Shown here: positions 62,401 to 63,474 of the stretch, one piece after another | How the letters are laid out: every line of letters starts with the position of its first letter | How positions within the stretch are numbered: the first letter of the stretch is position 1 | Source: Ophioderma brevispina | Lineage: Eukaryota; Echinodermata; Ophiuroidea; Amphilepidida; Ophiodermatidae | Assembly (NCBI GenBank): GCA_023653785.1 | Contig: JAMKCH010035823.1 | Location: forward strand, 62,001-126,000 | DNA length: 64,000 nucleotides | Direction: 5' to 3' | Made by a program: the position numbers and the translations under genes | Notes under the pieces: generated by a model | What the model was told of the DNA's origin: nothing | Databases searched by the model: none | What the model saw: the letters and a program-made list of their open reading frames with translations, nothing else

Positions 62401-63335
62401 TTACCTTTGTACGAGTTGGTGGTGATTGCTTTGAAGGCTTGAGAACTCTTGCGCGAGTTGGTGGTGATTGTTTTGAAGGGCTTCATAAGCTTAAGTAATC
62501 AGTATGTGGTACATTAATATTATGTTAAGAACGTTATACTTAACATGCAGTCCGGTGTGAAAGAAGTAATAGTCCCATGGACGCATGATCCGACTTGTAG
62601 AGTAAGGTATAGGGCACTCGGCTCTATACACAACACTAGCTTCAGGCTTTCTTCCATTCTTGCGTTTGGAAGCTGCCGTGAAAGTAATTATAGTCCGCTG
62701 GGAGCCACAGTCCGGGCTCCCAAGACGACAACGGAATAAAACATGAAACTAATGTTACGTGAAGATTCGACTAAATCGAGTGCCCTATTCTTTACTGTTG
62801 TACCCGGACTATGAGTACGGCGGACGATAATTACTTCTACACCGGATCATAGCTCCGGGACTATAACTTAAAGGACTGGGAAGGAAATAAGTATTCCTAT
62901 CTTGATTTAAAAAGGAAAGTGACGGGAAAAGCAGATGCAAGAGAAAATCCAGATGGTTGTTAATGGCATGTTTTTATACATGTTACTGACAAAGGATTAA
63001 ACATTTATTTAGTAAATCATGTAGTCTTTATCCGTAAAACATCATGTCAACTGACACGTAACATTTTATAACAAATGCTTTTCTTTCAGACAATGAACTT
63101 CCAACAGTAAGTGTACCCTCCGATATAACAGAATTAATTTGTAGTGGTCAGGCTCCCCTATCGGTTACATGGACAGCAGTTACTGCAAGCGACAACTCAG
63201 AAGGACCCGTAACCTTAGACTCGACGTTTACTTCTGGTGATCTCTTTCCTTTTGGTTCTACTCCGGTCACATTCACTGCAACAGACCCTTCGGGGAACTC
63301 GGCTGAAGATTCATTTACTGTCACAGTTGTACAAG
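956..63335 (+). CDS. Internal part of a giant ShKT-SRCR-TSP1-HYR(n) gene
   Basis: Overall span of one gene model; individual exons are listed separately and the intervals between them are introns. Order of domains: ShKT, SRCR, TSP1, then 29 recognisable HYR (hyalin repeat) units. Exons share AG/GT borders and almost all are phase 1-1, so they join in one frame: for example the SRCR exon ends in a lone G that completes GCC (Ala) with the TSP1 exon, and TSP1 ends in a lone G that makes GAT (Asp) with the first HYR exon. HYR domains are Ig-like beta-sandwich modules of extracellular adhesive proteins such as sea-urchin hyalin; with ShKT, SRCR and TSP1 this predicts a secreted or surface protein, which is inference. 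Signal peptide, membrane anchor, start and stop are not in the window. It could instead be two adjacent genes, since no transcript is available; the continuous phase argues against that. Confidence 0.8.
1122..1305. mobile_element. Short foldback element, TACACTGTTAAAAATGTTC ends
   Basis: Terminal inverted repeats of about 19 bases are visible: TACACTGTTAAAAATGTTC at the left and its reverse complement at the right. Internal sequence includes further repeats of AGTTAAAATG and ATTTGCACGTTT. The same CACTGTTAAAAAT end recurs at 3893 and, inverted, at about 4931-4943, so it is a family. No gene inside. Confidence 0.7.
1307..2559. other. Intronic interval, no gene seen
   Basis: A+T-rich intronic sequence with a C homopolymer near 1811-1828 and two CCCTAA-like units near 1933. 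A minus-strand open frame (2190-2738) overlaps the MITE to its right, but its unique part matches no family I recognise. Confidence 0.5.
2560..2752 (-). mobile_element. MITE family M1, copy 1
   Basis: Bounded by CCGTATTCAATA and its inverse, probably with a TA-type target duplication. Internally it carries CAGCCATGTTGGTGGACAAGAT-like arms that pair with ATCTTGTCCACCAACATG at the other end. The copy at 5591-5787 is the same element in the opposite orientation. Non-autonomous, no transposase. Confidence 0.8.
3576..3720. mobile_element. Short palindromic element
   Basis: Arms read inward from TGATAAAATTGG and TGATATAAAATTGG (right arm on the minus strand). Each contains an AATTGGTC segment, a CTATGAGTT segment and ATATTGGGC close to the centre near 3647. 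It would form a hairpin of roughly 60 bp per arm with several mismatches. No ORF. Confidence 0.7.
3893..4943. mobile_element. Possible longer element with CACTGTTAAAAAT ends
   Basis: The left end ACACTGTTAAAAATAAAC and right end ATTTTTAACAGTGC are inverted versions of the ends of the 1122-1305 element, about 1 kb apart. The subterminal AGCTGGGACTCAC resembles the GCTGAGACTCAC inside the short element. These may be two independent remnants rather than one element. Confidence 0.35.
4457..4622 (+). repeat. Tandem duplication, period about 83 bp
   Basis: The stretch from AAACTAAATATAATAC to TTTTGCATT occurs twice back to back with almost no differences, suggesting a recent duplication. It lies inside the possible 3893-4943 element. 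The intervening 4623-5590 region is A+T-rich intron with nothing recognisable apart from a small imperfect palindrome near 5208-5305. Confidence 0.8.
5591..5787 (+). mobile_element. MITE family M1, copy 2
   Basis: Ends TAGACCGTATTCAATA and its inverse, with internal arms GACATGTTGGTGGACAAGAT and ATCTTGTCCACCAACATGGC. It is the same family as 2560-2752 but inverted relative to it. The centre contains ATCGATCCATGTTTAGCGAT, also present in the first copy. Confidence 0.8.
6393..6670. mobile_element. Foldback element with about 90-bp arms
   Basis: The left arm starts CACTGACCTCTA, continues GGATAGCGGG, then GTCGCCGAGT and an almost perfect arm of about 65 bp ending GCATACACC near 6493. The right arm is its reverse complement from 6558 to 6670, with an extra segment of about 10 bases. 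A loop of about 65 bases separates the arms. Two open frames over it are by-products of the repeat. Confidence 0.8.
6787..6890 (+). repeat. GGT/GTG trinucleotide microsatellite
   Basis: Simple (GTG)n-type repeat with interruptions. It generates spurious poly-Val, poly-His and poly-Pro frames. Confidence 0.9.
6961..6987 (+). CDS. Possible 27-bp microexon (LEDPAGDC)
   Basis: TTTTTTAATGCAACAG directly precedes it and a consensus GTAAGT follows. In the phase of its neighbours it is open, encodes LEDPAGDC, and is phase 1-1. Joined to the ShKT exon (last base A) it gives Ile; joined to the SRCR exon it gives Ser. It may be a linker between ShKT and SRCR. Because it is so short, chance splice-like signals remain possible. 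Confidence 0.4.
7136..7263 (+). CDS. Exon: SRCR domain, first half
   Basis: The acceptor is TTTCATAG and the donor follows CAG. It encodes IRLVDGSAAHEGRLEV, then WGTVCNANFEKTAAQ, the typical N-terminal half of a scavenger receptor cysteine-rich domain (the usual start is close to RLVGGxxxxEGRVEV). It holds the first of six cysteines. The exon starts in phase 1 and ends in phase 0, the one regular exception to the 1-1 rule, because the SRCR domain is cut inside. Confidence 0.9.
8150..8370 (+). repeat. Dispersed repeat family R1, copy 2
   Basis: Matches 1-230 and 46530-46775: GGTCGACCAATATTA, CCATGGGATTACAAAAT, AAAACGGATTG, then GGGTCGCTCCCCTTTGAA. Lies in the intron within the SRCR domain. 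Confidence 0.65.
8436..8643 (+). CDS. Exon: SRCR domain, second half
   Basis: Continues in frame from the preceding exon: VVCRQLGF, then GGEFGTG, VDCNGDEEYLASC, SGSCEHQTNDVVGIRC and GW. With the first half this gives six cysteines (C in WGTVC, VVC, VDC, LASC, SGSC, IRC). SRCR group A domains typically have six cysteines and are encoded by two exons, and both hold here. SRCR domains bind protein or microbial ligands; the ligand cannot be inferred. Ends in phase 1 before GTAAGT. Confidence 0.93.
9173..9322 (+). CDS. Exon: thrombospondin type 1 repeat
   Basis: The acceptor TTTTTCCTTCAG and donor GTATAT frame a 1-1 exon of 150 bp. It encodes EWGEWGAWSACG, then ITRQRVC, VDCEG and SMPC. The spaced tryptophans and RQRVC are the TSP1 signature (Trp ladder, with Arg side chains between). 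Only four cysteines are present rather than six, so one disulfide of the usual set is missing. TSP1 repeats often carry C-mannosylated Trp and bind glycans or matrix proteins. Confidence 0.9.
9598..9652 (+). repeat. ATG/ATT microsatellite
   Basis: (GAT)n followed by (TTA)n just before the first HYR acceptor. Confidence 0.85.
9669..9908 (+). CDS. HYR exon 1 (type A)
   Basis: Acceptor TTTAAACAG, donor GTAAGA; 240 bp, fully open, phase 1-1. Reads TVAPVLTLPGN, TATDNSGET, HNSGDAFPIG, TVTYTATDGSDN and FTITVQ. The DNSG, GD-FP-G and TVTYTATD blocks define the HYR family. No cysteine. First of the array; joins the TSP1 exon through an Asp codon split 1/2. Confidence 0.93.
10436..10790 (+). repeat. 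Polypyrimidine (CTTT)n tract
   Basis: A long imperfect CTTT/CCTT run directly upstream of the next HYR acceptor. It generates false Phe/Leu/Ser-rich frames. Its C/T strand bias could extend the polypyrimidine tract of the intron. Confidence 0.9.
10799..11038 (+). CDS. HYR exon 2 (type A)
   Basis: Acceptor TTCTTTCAG, donor GTGAGA. Open over 240 bp, phase 1-1: MEDPVITVPNN, TATDNSNDT, YNSGDSFPIG, TVTYTATDSSDN, FTITIR. Asn replaces Gly in the DNSG block. The methionine in MEDP is internal, not a start. Confidence 0.93.
11039..12081. other. Intron, no gene seen
   Basis: A+T-rich with several A-runs. No repeat or splice-bordered coding segment recognised. Confidence 0.6.
12082..12321 (+). CDS. 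HYR exon 3 (type A)
   Basis: Acceptor TTTTTTCAG, donor GTAAAT. 240 bp, open: MEDPVLTLPSN, TANDNSGVT, YDSGDSFPIG, TVTYTATDSSGN, FTVTIQ. TAND replaces the usual TATD before NSG. It is followed by a 9.6-kb intron holding SINE-like and foldback elements. Confidence 0.93.
12340..12612. mobile_element. Small inverted-repeat element after HYR exon 3
   Basis: A left arm with CTGAAAGGGAGACTAA, AAACCTGGGTTTAAACCAGG and GTTAGTCCTACATGA pairs with a right arm holding CATGTAGGACTAACCCTGG, a diverged TTTAAACC segment, AGACTCCCTTTCAG and AATACCAG. Roughly 270 bp in all. No coding content. Confidence 0.65.
12735..13100 (+). mobile_element. SINE-like element with tRNA-derived head
   Basis: Starts with a tRNA 3'-half-like segment (CCGGTTCAATTCCCGG, a perfect T-arm with an internal pol III B box), has a conserved-looking body with GGGGACGTTAAGCCGTCGG, and ends in a (ATCAA)n-type tail. 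The A box is degraded or missing, so it is probably a truncated insertion. The family assignment is from pattern memory and needs a repeat-library search. Confidence 0.65.
13101..15074. other. Intron, no gene seen
   Basis: Mostly A+T-rich, including a long T/A-rich stretch at 13360-14140, then a G+C-richer patch with GCG motifs near 14150-14260. Several short frames appear but none has splice borders plus a recognisable domain. Confidence 0.5.
15075..15431. mobile_element. MITE with 24-bp perfect terminal repeats
   Basis: CTTAAAGACACTATCAGTGA at the left (continuing TTTG) is exactly repeated in inverted form at the right end. The interior is about 300 bp, with an inner palindrome TTTGCTATATCAGCAAA-like segment. 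No ORF that fits a transposase. Confidence 0.75.
15585..16336. mobile_element. Foldback/MITE with AACACTTAAGTGCCTAAG ends
   Basis: Left end AACACTTAAGTGCCTAAG and right end CTTAGGCACTTAAGTGTT are perfect inverses over 18 bases. Inside, GTTGGTGCCTAA next to GGGGGGTC occurs twice. A related end (CACTTAAGTG then GACC) occurs at 43083, so this is a small family. Confidence 0.75.
17249..17880 (+). repeat. 158-160-bp tandem repeats, left arm of the foldback element
   Basis: At least four head-to-tail monomers containing GGTCAAAATTGTCCAAAAAT and ATCAGAACATGTCCATTTAC. Neighbouring copies are almost identical while copies towards the centre (18.0-18.5 kb) are strongly diverged, a gradient typical of unequal exchange. 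Confidence 0.85.
20440..21160 (-). repeat. 158-165-bp tandem repeats, right arm of the foldback element
   Basis: Inverted counterparts of the left-arm monomers (TTTGGACAATTTTGACC, GTAAATGGACATGT). Homogenised near the outer end and diverged inward. Confidence 0.8.
21928..22177 (+). pseudogene. HYR exon 4 (type A), frameshifted copy
   Basis: Acceptor TTTCTTTCAG and donor GTGAAT are intact, and the coding part aligns with type A from MEDPT onward. It is 250 bp instead of 240 and carries several one- or two-base insertions and deletions; the first puts a TAG in frame within 15 codons. The segment CAACAGTTACCGTAACGTGG still matches exons 2 and 3 closely. Either a decaying exon or a low-quality stretch of sequence. 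Confidence 0.75.
22330..22900 (+). repeat. Degenerate short tandem repeat (GACCcattttcATAGTAac type)
   Basis: ATAGT preceded or followed by GACCcatt or CGACC recurs every 25-50 bases. No coding content. Ends in a C homopolymer near 22890. Confidence 0.55.
22903..23150 (+). repeat. TAG trinucleotide microsatellite with indels
   Basis: (TAG)n with many one-base irregularities. The irregularity fits the indel-rich exons on either side and may reflect poor base calls here. Confidence 0.85.
23247..23491 (+). pseudogene. HYR exon 5 (type A), frameshifted copy
   Basis: Acceptor TTTCTTTCAG, donor GTAAAT. 245 bp: net five extra bases against type A, most of them single-base insertions next to short runs (GGGAGGG, TGGGAC, TGATGAAC, CACCAGC). 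Between the indels the sequence is a good HYR exon (YDSGDSFPIG is open). Homopolymer-associated insertions make sequencing error plausible. Confidence 0.75.
23492..24349. other. Intron, no gene seen
   Basis: Contains GTGGTAAA-poor, A+T-rich sequence. No domain-coding segment or clear repeat recognised. Confidence 0.5.
24350..24589 (+). CDS. HYR exon 6 (type A)
   Basis: Acceptor TTTCTTTCAG, donor GTGAAT. 240 bp, open, phase 1-1: MENPVIIIPDN, TATDNSEDT, YNPGDSFPIG, TVTYTATDSSGN, FTITVE. Last of the six leading type A copies; Pro replaces Ser in the NSGD block. Confidence 0.92.
24590..25590. other. Intron, no gene seen
   Basis: A+T-rich; marks the change from the A-only array to the alternating B/C array. 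Confidence 0.5.
25591..25836 (+). CDS. HYR exon 7 (type B)
   Basis: Acceptor TTCATTTCAG, donor GTATGA. 246 bp, open: NEAPTIDQPPD, ENICSGQAPASVTW, TTSDNSGG, YTSGGDFPLG, VVTYTATDPSDN, FTITVVE. First type B copy. The single Cys in NICSGQ is not at the usual place of the canonical HYR disulfide. Confidence 0.93.
26014..26256 (+). CDS. HYR exon 8 (type C)
   Basis: Acceptor TTTGTAAACAG, donor GTATGT. 243 bp, open: TTAPTISLPDD, DTDSGQDNAVVTW, TATDNSGET, ANSGDSFPIG, TVTYTATDSCGN, LTVIVE. First type C copy, carrying its only Cys in TDSCGN. Only 177 bp of intron separates it from exon 7. Confidence 0.93.
26711..26956 (+). CDS. HYR exon 9 (type B)
   Basis: Acceptor ATCATTTCAG, donor GTATCC. 246 bp, open: NELPVINIPDD, EYICNGQAPVSVTW, YTSGDDFPLG, VVTYTATDPSGN, FTVTVVE. 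Confidence 0.93.
27178..27420 (+). CDS. HYR exon 10 (type C)
   Basis: Acceptor GTTTTAACAG, donor GTATGT. 243 bp, open: TTPPSISLPAD, DTDAGVATKAVTW, TATDNSGGT, NQGDSFSIG, VVTYTATDSCGN, FNIIVE. Confidence 0.93.
27421..28078. other. Intron, no gene seen
   Basis: No repeat or exon recognised beyond A+T-rich sequence. Confidence 0.5.
28079..28324 (+). CDS. HYR exon 11 (type B)
   Basis: Acceptor CTCATTCAG, donor GTATTG. 246 bp, open: KELPTLNVPDG, EYICSGQAPVSVTW, YTSGDDFPLG, TVTYTATDPSGN, FTITVVE. Lys replaces the Asn seen at the start of other B copies. Confidence 0.93.
28440..28780 (+). repeat. Dispersed repeat family R3, copy 2
   Basis: CATACTAGGTATGTTGGTAC followed by TTATTTTAGTATCAATGGAA and CATAGCTATCCA is nearly identical to 19627-19690 inside the giant foldback element. 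Lies between HYR exons 11 and 12. Confidence 0.65.
28843..29090 (+). CDS. HYR exon 12 (type C), altered 3' end
   Basis: Acceptor AATATGCAG. Open throughout: TTPPNISTLPDG, NTATGLATGVVTW, AMDNTGET, YSGDSFPIG, TVTYTATDSCGN, FDITTVQ. The donor GTATGG follows CAG directly, so the exon ends in phase 0 instead of phase 1. One missing base in a CAAG would explain this. As written, splicing to the next 1-phase exon would shift the frame. Either a real lesion, a base-call error, or the start of a changed exon. Confidence 0.85.
29272..29503 (+). pseudogene. HYR exon 13 (type A'), partly frameshifted
   Basis: Acceptor TTCTTTACAG, donor GTGAGT. 232 bp. Opens as VEDPILAVPTD, EDTDGLATA, TCGATDNSG and later TVTCTATDPSGN. 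In the middle a local shift turns the expected SGDxFPIG into PLEMLSPIG before the frame is restored. Near the end two bases are lost (SLTYCP in place of FTITV), leaving phase 2. It has the two cysteines that mark type A'. Confidence 0.75.
29504..35646. other. 6.1-kb intron with G+T-rich block, no gene recognised
   Basis: About 30.4-33.6 kb is strongly strand-asymmetric (G and T over C and A, with repeated GAGTT, GTGTGAG and TTGTGG words). Two donor-like GTAAAG/GTGAGT sites lack matching coding sequence. Minus-strand frames here are proline/histidine/threonine-rich consequences of composition. The matching intron of the next cassette (58303-60700) is only 2.4 kb, so the block may be an insertion. 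A (T/A)-rich run near 33700 could be its edge. Confidence 0.5.
35120..35360 (+). repeat. Duplicated intron segment, copy 1
   Basis: Shares GATCGGTTGTAGA, CTACCGAGAA, GTTTCGAAGGTTTATT, ATTCGGCTTATTCACT and CCAGGTGTGATCTAAT with 60960-61205. Here it lies before HYR exon 14; the other copy lies after HYR exon 27. Confidence 0.8.
35647..35886 (+). CDS. HYR exon 14 (type D)
   Basis: Acceptor after a CT-repeat tract (CTCTCAAG), donor GTAATC. 240 bp, open: ADGPILILPDQ, NTDEGSATAVVTW, YAFDNALQP, YIPGLEFPIG, TIVTYTATDSFGN, FTVTIQ. The most divergent family: YAFDNA in place of TATDNS and PGLEF in place of SGDSF. Its only close relative in the window is exon 27. Confidence 0.92.
36050..36500 (+). repeat. 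Dispersed repeat family R2, copy 1
   Basis: Shares AAGTGCATTG, AATGCACGA, TTCAT-AGCGTTATT-like and CCCATAAAATGAATCC-like blocks in the same order with 55620-55900. Contains a perfect 22-bp inverted repeat around 36157-36242 (CCATGGAGTTATTATAGTAA and its inverse) absent from the second copy. Confidence 0.65.
37552..37791 (+). CDS. HYR exon 15 (type A, cassette-terminal subtype)
   Basis: Acceptor ACTTTACCAG, donor GTATTT. 240 bp, open: MEDPIMTLPDT, DTDSGMPTAIVTW, TATDNSGAT, HVSGSSFPIG, TVTYTAMDPYGN, FTVIVE. Nearly identical to exon 28: about 20 base differences by eye over 240, a third of them clustered after DNS. Confidence 0.93.
38340..38500 (-). mobile_element. LINE-like 3' tail, minus strand
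   Basis: On the minus strand the segment ends in ATAAAGATTGATTGATTGAT, preceded by TTTGATGTATTGTTTTTTTT. A short-repeat ATTG tail after A+T-rich 3' sequence is typical of non-LTR retrotransposons of the CR1/L2 kind. No reverse transcriptase is present, so it is a 5'-truncated copy. Confidence 0.5.
38915..39160 (+). CDS. HYR exon 16 (type B)
   Basis: Acceptor ATCTTTTCAG, donor GTATTG. 246 bp, open but without an internal Met: NEAPTINEPPD, EYICSGEAPASVTW, YTSGDDFPLDPR, VVTYTATDPSGN, FTVTVVE. FPLDPR replaces the usual FPLGPT, a change at an otherwise invariant Gly. First exon of the second cassette. Confidence 0.9.
39789..40030 (+). pseudogene. HYR exon 17 (type C), frameshifted copy
   Basis: Acceptor TTTTAAACAG. 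Begins NTPPTILLPDDISRNTD and is then broken by several small indels around TNWDWS and ATDNAGG. GGTGATA next to AGCTTT and TACAGCCACGGACTC still align with type C. The expected GAAG/GTATGG end has become GCTA/GTATGG, and the Cys of TDSCGN is changed. Confidence 0.75.
40031..43082. other. Intron, no gene seen
   Basis: A+T-rich; one short foldback element at 41507-41621. The exon pattern B-C resumes only at 48048, so this 8-kb interval has been enlarged by repeats. Confidence 0.5.
41507..41621. mobile_element. Short MITE rich in GGTGTTAAATTTAACACC palindromes
   Basis: Ends GCACTGCAAAAACTAGGGTG and its approximate inverse (CACCCCATTGTGCAGTG). GGTGTTA and TAACACC alternate inside. In style it recalls the 280-638 element. 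Confidence 0.65.
43083..43285. mobile_element. MITE-like remnant with CACTTAAGTG end
   Basis: Left end CACTTAAGTGACCGGGGGCC then AGGGACCCTCC; right end GAGGGTCCAATGGACC then ACCCCGGGCACTA is its imperfect inverse. Related to the 15585-16336 element; both also contain a TTAATGAGTTAAT-like segment. Confidence 0.55.
43431..46069. mobile_element. Large foldback element (about 2.6 kb)
   Basis: Outer ends TGTATTTTTAACGGGTGTTG and its inverse. Arms of several hundred bases pair in order: ACACGTCATTTTTCCCATAG, CAACGTCCACAATGAAATTG, a long TACGTACTTATATTAGGAGAGT block, then ATCTGAAAGTAGACA-type sequence. Further inverted correspondences (GCCTATACTTACTGT, CTATTTACATAG) continue inward. Frames inside are short; no transposase motif seen. 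Confidence 0.75.
46530..46775 (+). repeat. Dispersed repeat family R1, copy 3
   Basis: TTATGAGCGAAAA, CCATTTTGGTCGA, CCAATATTAG, TACTCTATGG and AATATCGGCGCGA align in order with 1-230 and 8150-8370. Confidence 0.65.
46776..48047. other. Intron, no gene seen
   Basis: A+T-rich, no exon or clear repeat recognised. Confidence 0.5.
48048..48287 (+). pseudogene. HYR exon 18 (type B), frameshifted copy
   Basis: Recognisable from CACCTTCTACAAGTGACAAC onward (type B) and the end TCACAGTGCTAGAAG/GTATCT. The acceptor TTTTAG is followed by GACGATTGAACTTC in place of ACAATGAACTTC. Several one- to five-base losses run through the first 80 bp and the Gly-Asp-Asp-Phe block, so no single frame reads through. 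Confidence 0.7.
48304..49007. mobile_element. DNA element with GGCCCGTATTC ends
   Basis: Left GGCCCGTATTCGTCAAACGA and right inverse GGGCCGTATTCTCACACGA, both followed by TGTTTA, then subterminal GGTTAA/GGTTAG sites. Interior about 650 bp. GGGCC-type termini occur in PIF/Harbinger elements, but no three-base TWA target duplication is evident, so the superfamily is uncertain. An internal open frame (48525-48866, + strand) and a Lys/Arg-rich minus-strand frame (48494-48688) show no recognisable domain. Confidence 0.7.
49311..49553 (+). pseudogene. HYR exon 19 (type C), frameshifted copy
   Basis: Acceptor TCTCTTAACAG and donor GTAAGC intact, total length 243 as expected for type C. The interior has balanced insertions and deletions (near CACTGACCATGG, GGCCTTAGG, ATAATCAGGGG). 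TTACAGCCACGGA and the ATCATCGTCGAAG end identify it. The CGG of the TDSCGN block is lost. Confidence 0.7.
49650..49790 (+). repeat. (AC)n microsatellite with CGCG interruptions
   Basis: (CA)n and (CG)n dinucleotide runs, then a C homopolymer. Open frames on both strands here are artefacts. Confidence 0.85.
50465..50709 (+). pseudogene. HYR exon 20 (type B), frameshifted copy
   Basis: Acceptor ATCATTGCAG, donor GTATCT. 245 bp against 246. The frames shift several times after the first codons, near ATCAACGGAATACG and ACTCGGATTATACTC. The last 50 bases (ASFTVTVVE) are in good order. Identified as type B by ACAAGTGACA and the end. Confidence 0.7.
51830..52720 (+). repeat. Dispersed repeat family R3, copy 3
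   Basis: GAGTTGCCACCTCAGGTAA, AAATGTGAAGGTA, TGACGTCAT, ATACTAGGT and CATAGAAACGGAGGACC-like blocks align loosely with 19320-19720 (GTTGCCACCCGAGGTAA, ATGACGTCATT, CATACTAGGTATG) and with 28600-28780. Boundaries uncertain. Confidence 0.5.
53396..53610 (+). repeat. ATC/TCG trinucleotide microsatellite
   Basis: (ATC)n core at about 53440-53480 with diverged flanks. The poly-Ser frame over it is spurious. Confidence 0.9.
54035..54274 (+). CDS. HYR exon 21 (type C)
   Basis: Acceptor GTTTTAAACAG, donor GTGTGT. 240 bp, one codon shorter than the type C norm, fully open: TIPPTIPSLAD, DTDPGEDTATVTW, TATDNLGT, DNSGDSFPIG, TVTYTATDSCGN, FDIIVE. The DNSGG block is shortened to DNLG. Flanked on both sides by broken copies. 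Confidence 0.92.
54659..54902 (+). pseudogene. HYR exon 22 (type B), frameshifted copy
   Basis: Acceptor GTTTTTCAG intact. Starts NEAPSIDH; then a base is lost before CTCCTGATATAACC and further indels follow (CCCTGCACATCAGC, ACCTTTGG, CTGTATGTC). A TAA falls at the SVEAS position. The usual GTGGTAGAAG/GT end is shortened to GTTACATG/GTGAAT. Confidence 0.7.
55103..55331 (+). pseudogene. HYR exon 23 (type C), frameshifted copy without a donor
   Basis: Acceptor TTTCCACCAG intact. 229 bp: deletions near GATTACTCG, CAATTCGGAAC, GATGCTATCC and ACAACACGG. The donor GAAG/GTATGC is GAAGGGATGC here, so GT is lost, which is the clearest loss of a splice site in the array. ATTATAATTGAAG still marks the end. 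Confidence 0.7.
55620..55900 (+). repeat. Dispersed repeat family R2, copy 2
   Basis: GCATGCCATT, CAAGTGCATTGG, AATGCACGA, GCATTAACC, TGAGCGTTATT and CCCATAAAATGAATCC align in order with 36250-36490. Confidence 0.65.
56404..56649 (+). CDS. HYR exon 24 (type B)
   Basis: Acceptor TCTATTCAG, donor GTATCT. 246 bp, open without an internal Met: NEAPTIDQPPD, EYICSGQAPASVTW, YTSGDDFPLG, VVTYTATDPSDN, FTVTVLE. Closest to exon 7 of the first cassette (both have TIDQPPD and PSDN). Confidence 0.92.
56812..57057 (+). CDS. HYR exon 25 (type C)
   Basis: Acceptor TTTAATCAG, donor GTATGC. 246 bp, one codon above the type C norm, open: TTAPTISALPDD, NTADGLATGLAIW, TATDNSGDT, ANSGDSLPIG, TVTYTATDSCGN, FNVIVQ. 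The tryptophan is preceded by AI in place of VT. The extra residue (ISALP) matches exon 12 (ISTLP). Confidence 0.93.
57388..57850. mobile_element. Foldback element enclosing a tRNA-like sequence
   Basis: Arms of about 97 bp at 57388-57484 and 57750-57850 are nearly perfect inverses, carrying repeated CAGGTACCTGTTATAACTG and GTATACACTGCATACAG. The loop of about 265 bp contains a tRNA-like segment on the minus strand (see next entry). No transposase. Confidence 0.8.
57610..57683 (-). tRNA. tRNA-like sequence, probably a derived or dead copy
   Basis: On the minus strand it has a good A box (TAGTGTAGTGG) and B box (GGTTCGAATCC) at tRNA-like spacing. The two acceptor-stem halves (CCTCGCT and CGTGTCC) do not pair and the anticodon stem is poor, so it is unlikely to make a working tRNA. 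It may be pol III-derived cargo of the surrounding foldback element. Confidence 0.4.
58063..58302 (+). CDS. HYR exon 26 (type A')
   Basis: Acceptor ATTTTATAG, donor GTAAAT. 240 bp, open: MEDPVISVPAD, DTDEGLSTATVTF, ACHATDNSG, RISGDSFDIG, TITCTATDSAGN, FTITVQ. It carries two cysteines (FAC and TITC) that lie on facing strands in an Ig-like fold and probably form a disulfide. Counterpart of exon 13. Confidence 0.93.
59367..59538. mobile_element. Foldback element family M2, copy 1
   Basis: Ends CCGGTGTGGAAAGTAATC and a diverged inverse near CCCACACGG. Interior ATAGTCCGGGCTCC pairs with CCCGGACTGTGAGCCC. The same parts occur in the same order at 62551-62845. Confidence 0.65.
60355..60420 (-). 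mobile_element. LINE-like 3' tail, minus strand
   Basis: The minus strand ends ATAAATAAGGTTTGATTTGA with further TTTGA units, the kind of microsatellite-like end seen on truncated non-LTR elements. Confidence 0.4.
60540..60662. mobile_element. Short inverted-repeat element just before HYR exon 27
   Basis: GAAACAAAACAGGCTCCGTG then CCCATTGGATTAC on the left pairs with GTAATCCAATGGG then CACTGAGCCCGTTTCGTTTC on the right. Ends 38 bp before the position of the lost acceptor of exon 27. Confidence 0.7.
60701..60946 (+). pseudogene. HYR exon 27 (type D), frameshifted copy
   Basis: The counterpart of exon 14: YVPGLAFPIG-like, TVTYTA and FTVTIQ segments are present and the donor GTATTA is intact. 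The acceptor AG is missing (TATACCG in place of TATACAG) and there are scattered one- and two-base insertions (GTGGACATGG, CTGAATACTAC, AATGGCTTCC, TTTTCCC). The interior segment CTGACATCAAATTACGTTCC is clean. Confidence 0.7.
60960..61205 (+). repeat. Duplicated intron segment, copy 2
   Basis: Matches 35120-35360 (see there), downstream of exon 27. It includes an insertion around 61080-61135 with a GTCGTGCACGAC palindrome absent from copy 1. Confidence 0.8.
61480..61704 (+). other. Unexplained open segment, about 70 codons
   Basis: After TATTTGCAG an open frame reads SGFSKDLDYVVLSARLDPK, then a hydrophilic stretch with RDIRNILW and DVTDLATEVLKAD. It has no HYR, ShKT, SRCR or TSP1 features and no good phase-1 donor. 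Composition looks protein-like. It may be a fragment of a retroposed or transposon gene, or chance. I do not recognise it. Confidence 0.25.
61883..62122 (+). CDS. HYR exon 28 (type A, cassette-terminal subtype)
   Basis: Acceptor TTCGTTGCAG, donor GTATTG. 240 bp, open: MEDPVMTLPDT, DTDSGMPTAIVTW, TATDNSEET, HDSGDSFPIG, TVTYTAMDPYGN, FTVIVE. The closest relative is exon 15, including the rare AMDPYGN block. Confidence 0.93.
62551..62845. mobile_element. Foldback element family M2, copy 2
   Basis: Left GTCCGGTGTGAAAGAAGTAA and right TTACTTCTACACCGGA. An inner left end (CCGTGAAAGTAATTATAGTCC) at 62674 pairs with GGACGATAATTACTTCTACA, suggesting a nested or internally duplicated copy. CAGTCCGGGCTCCC and ACCCGGACTATGAG match 59367-59538. 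Confidence 0.65.
63090..63335 (+). CDS. HYR exon 29 (type B)
   Basis: Acceptor TTCTTTCAG, donor GTAGTG. 246 bp, open: NELPTVSVPSD, ELICSGQAPLSVTW, TASDNSEGP, FTSGDLFPFG, PVTFTATDPSGN, FTVTVVQ. A more divergent B copy (VTFTATD in place of VTYTATD). It should start a third cassette; a type C exon is expected beyond the right edge. Confidence 0.92.
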
Positions 63336-63474
63336 GTAGTGTATTATTTACAAATACATTCAATATTTGGTTTAATTTTACGTATCAATTTTACCACCGT
63401 AATTTGAGACATGCGCGATAATAAGCAATCAATCGTATTTTTTAAACGCGCAATATATCTCATAGTTTCTCCTT

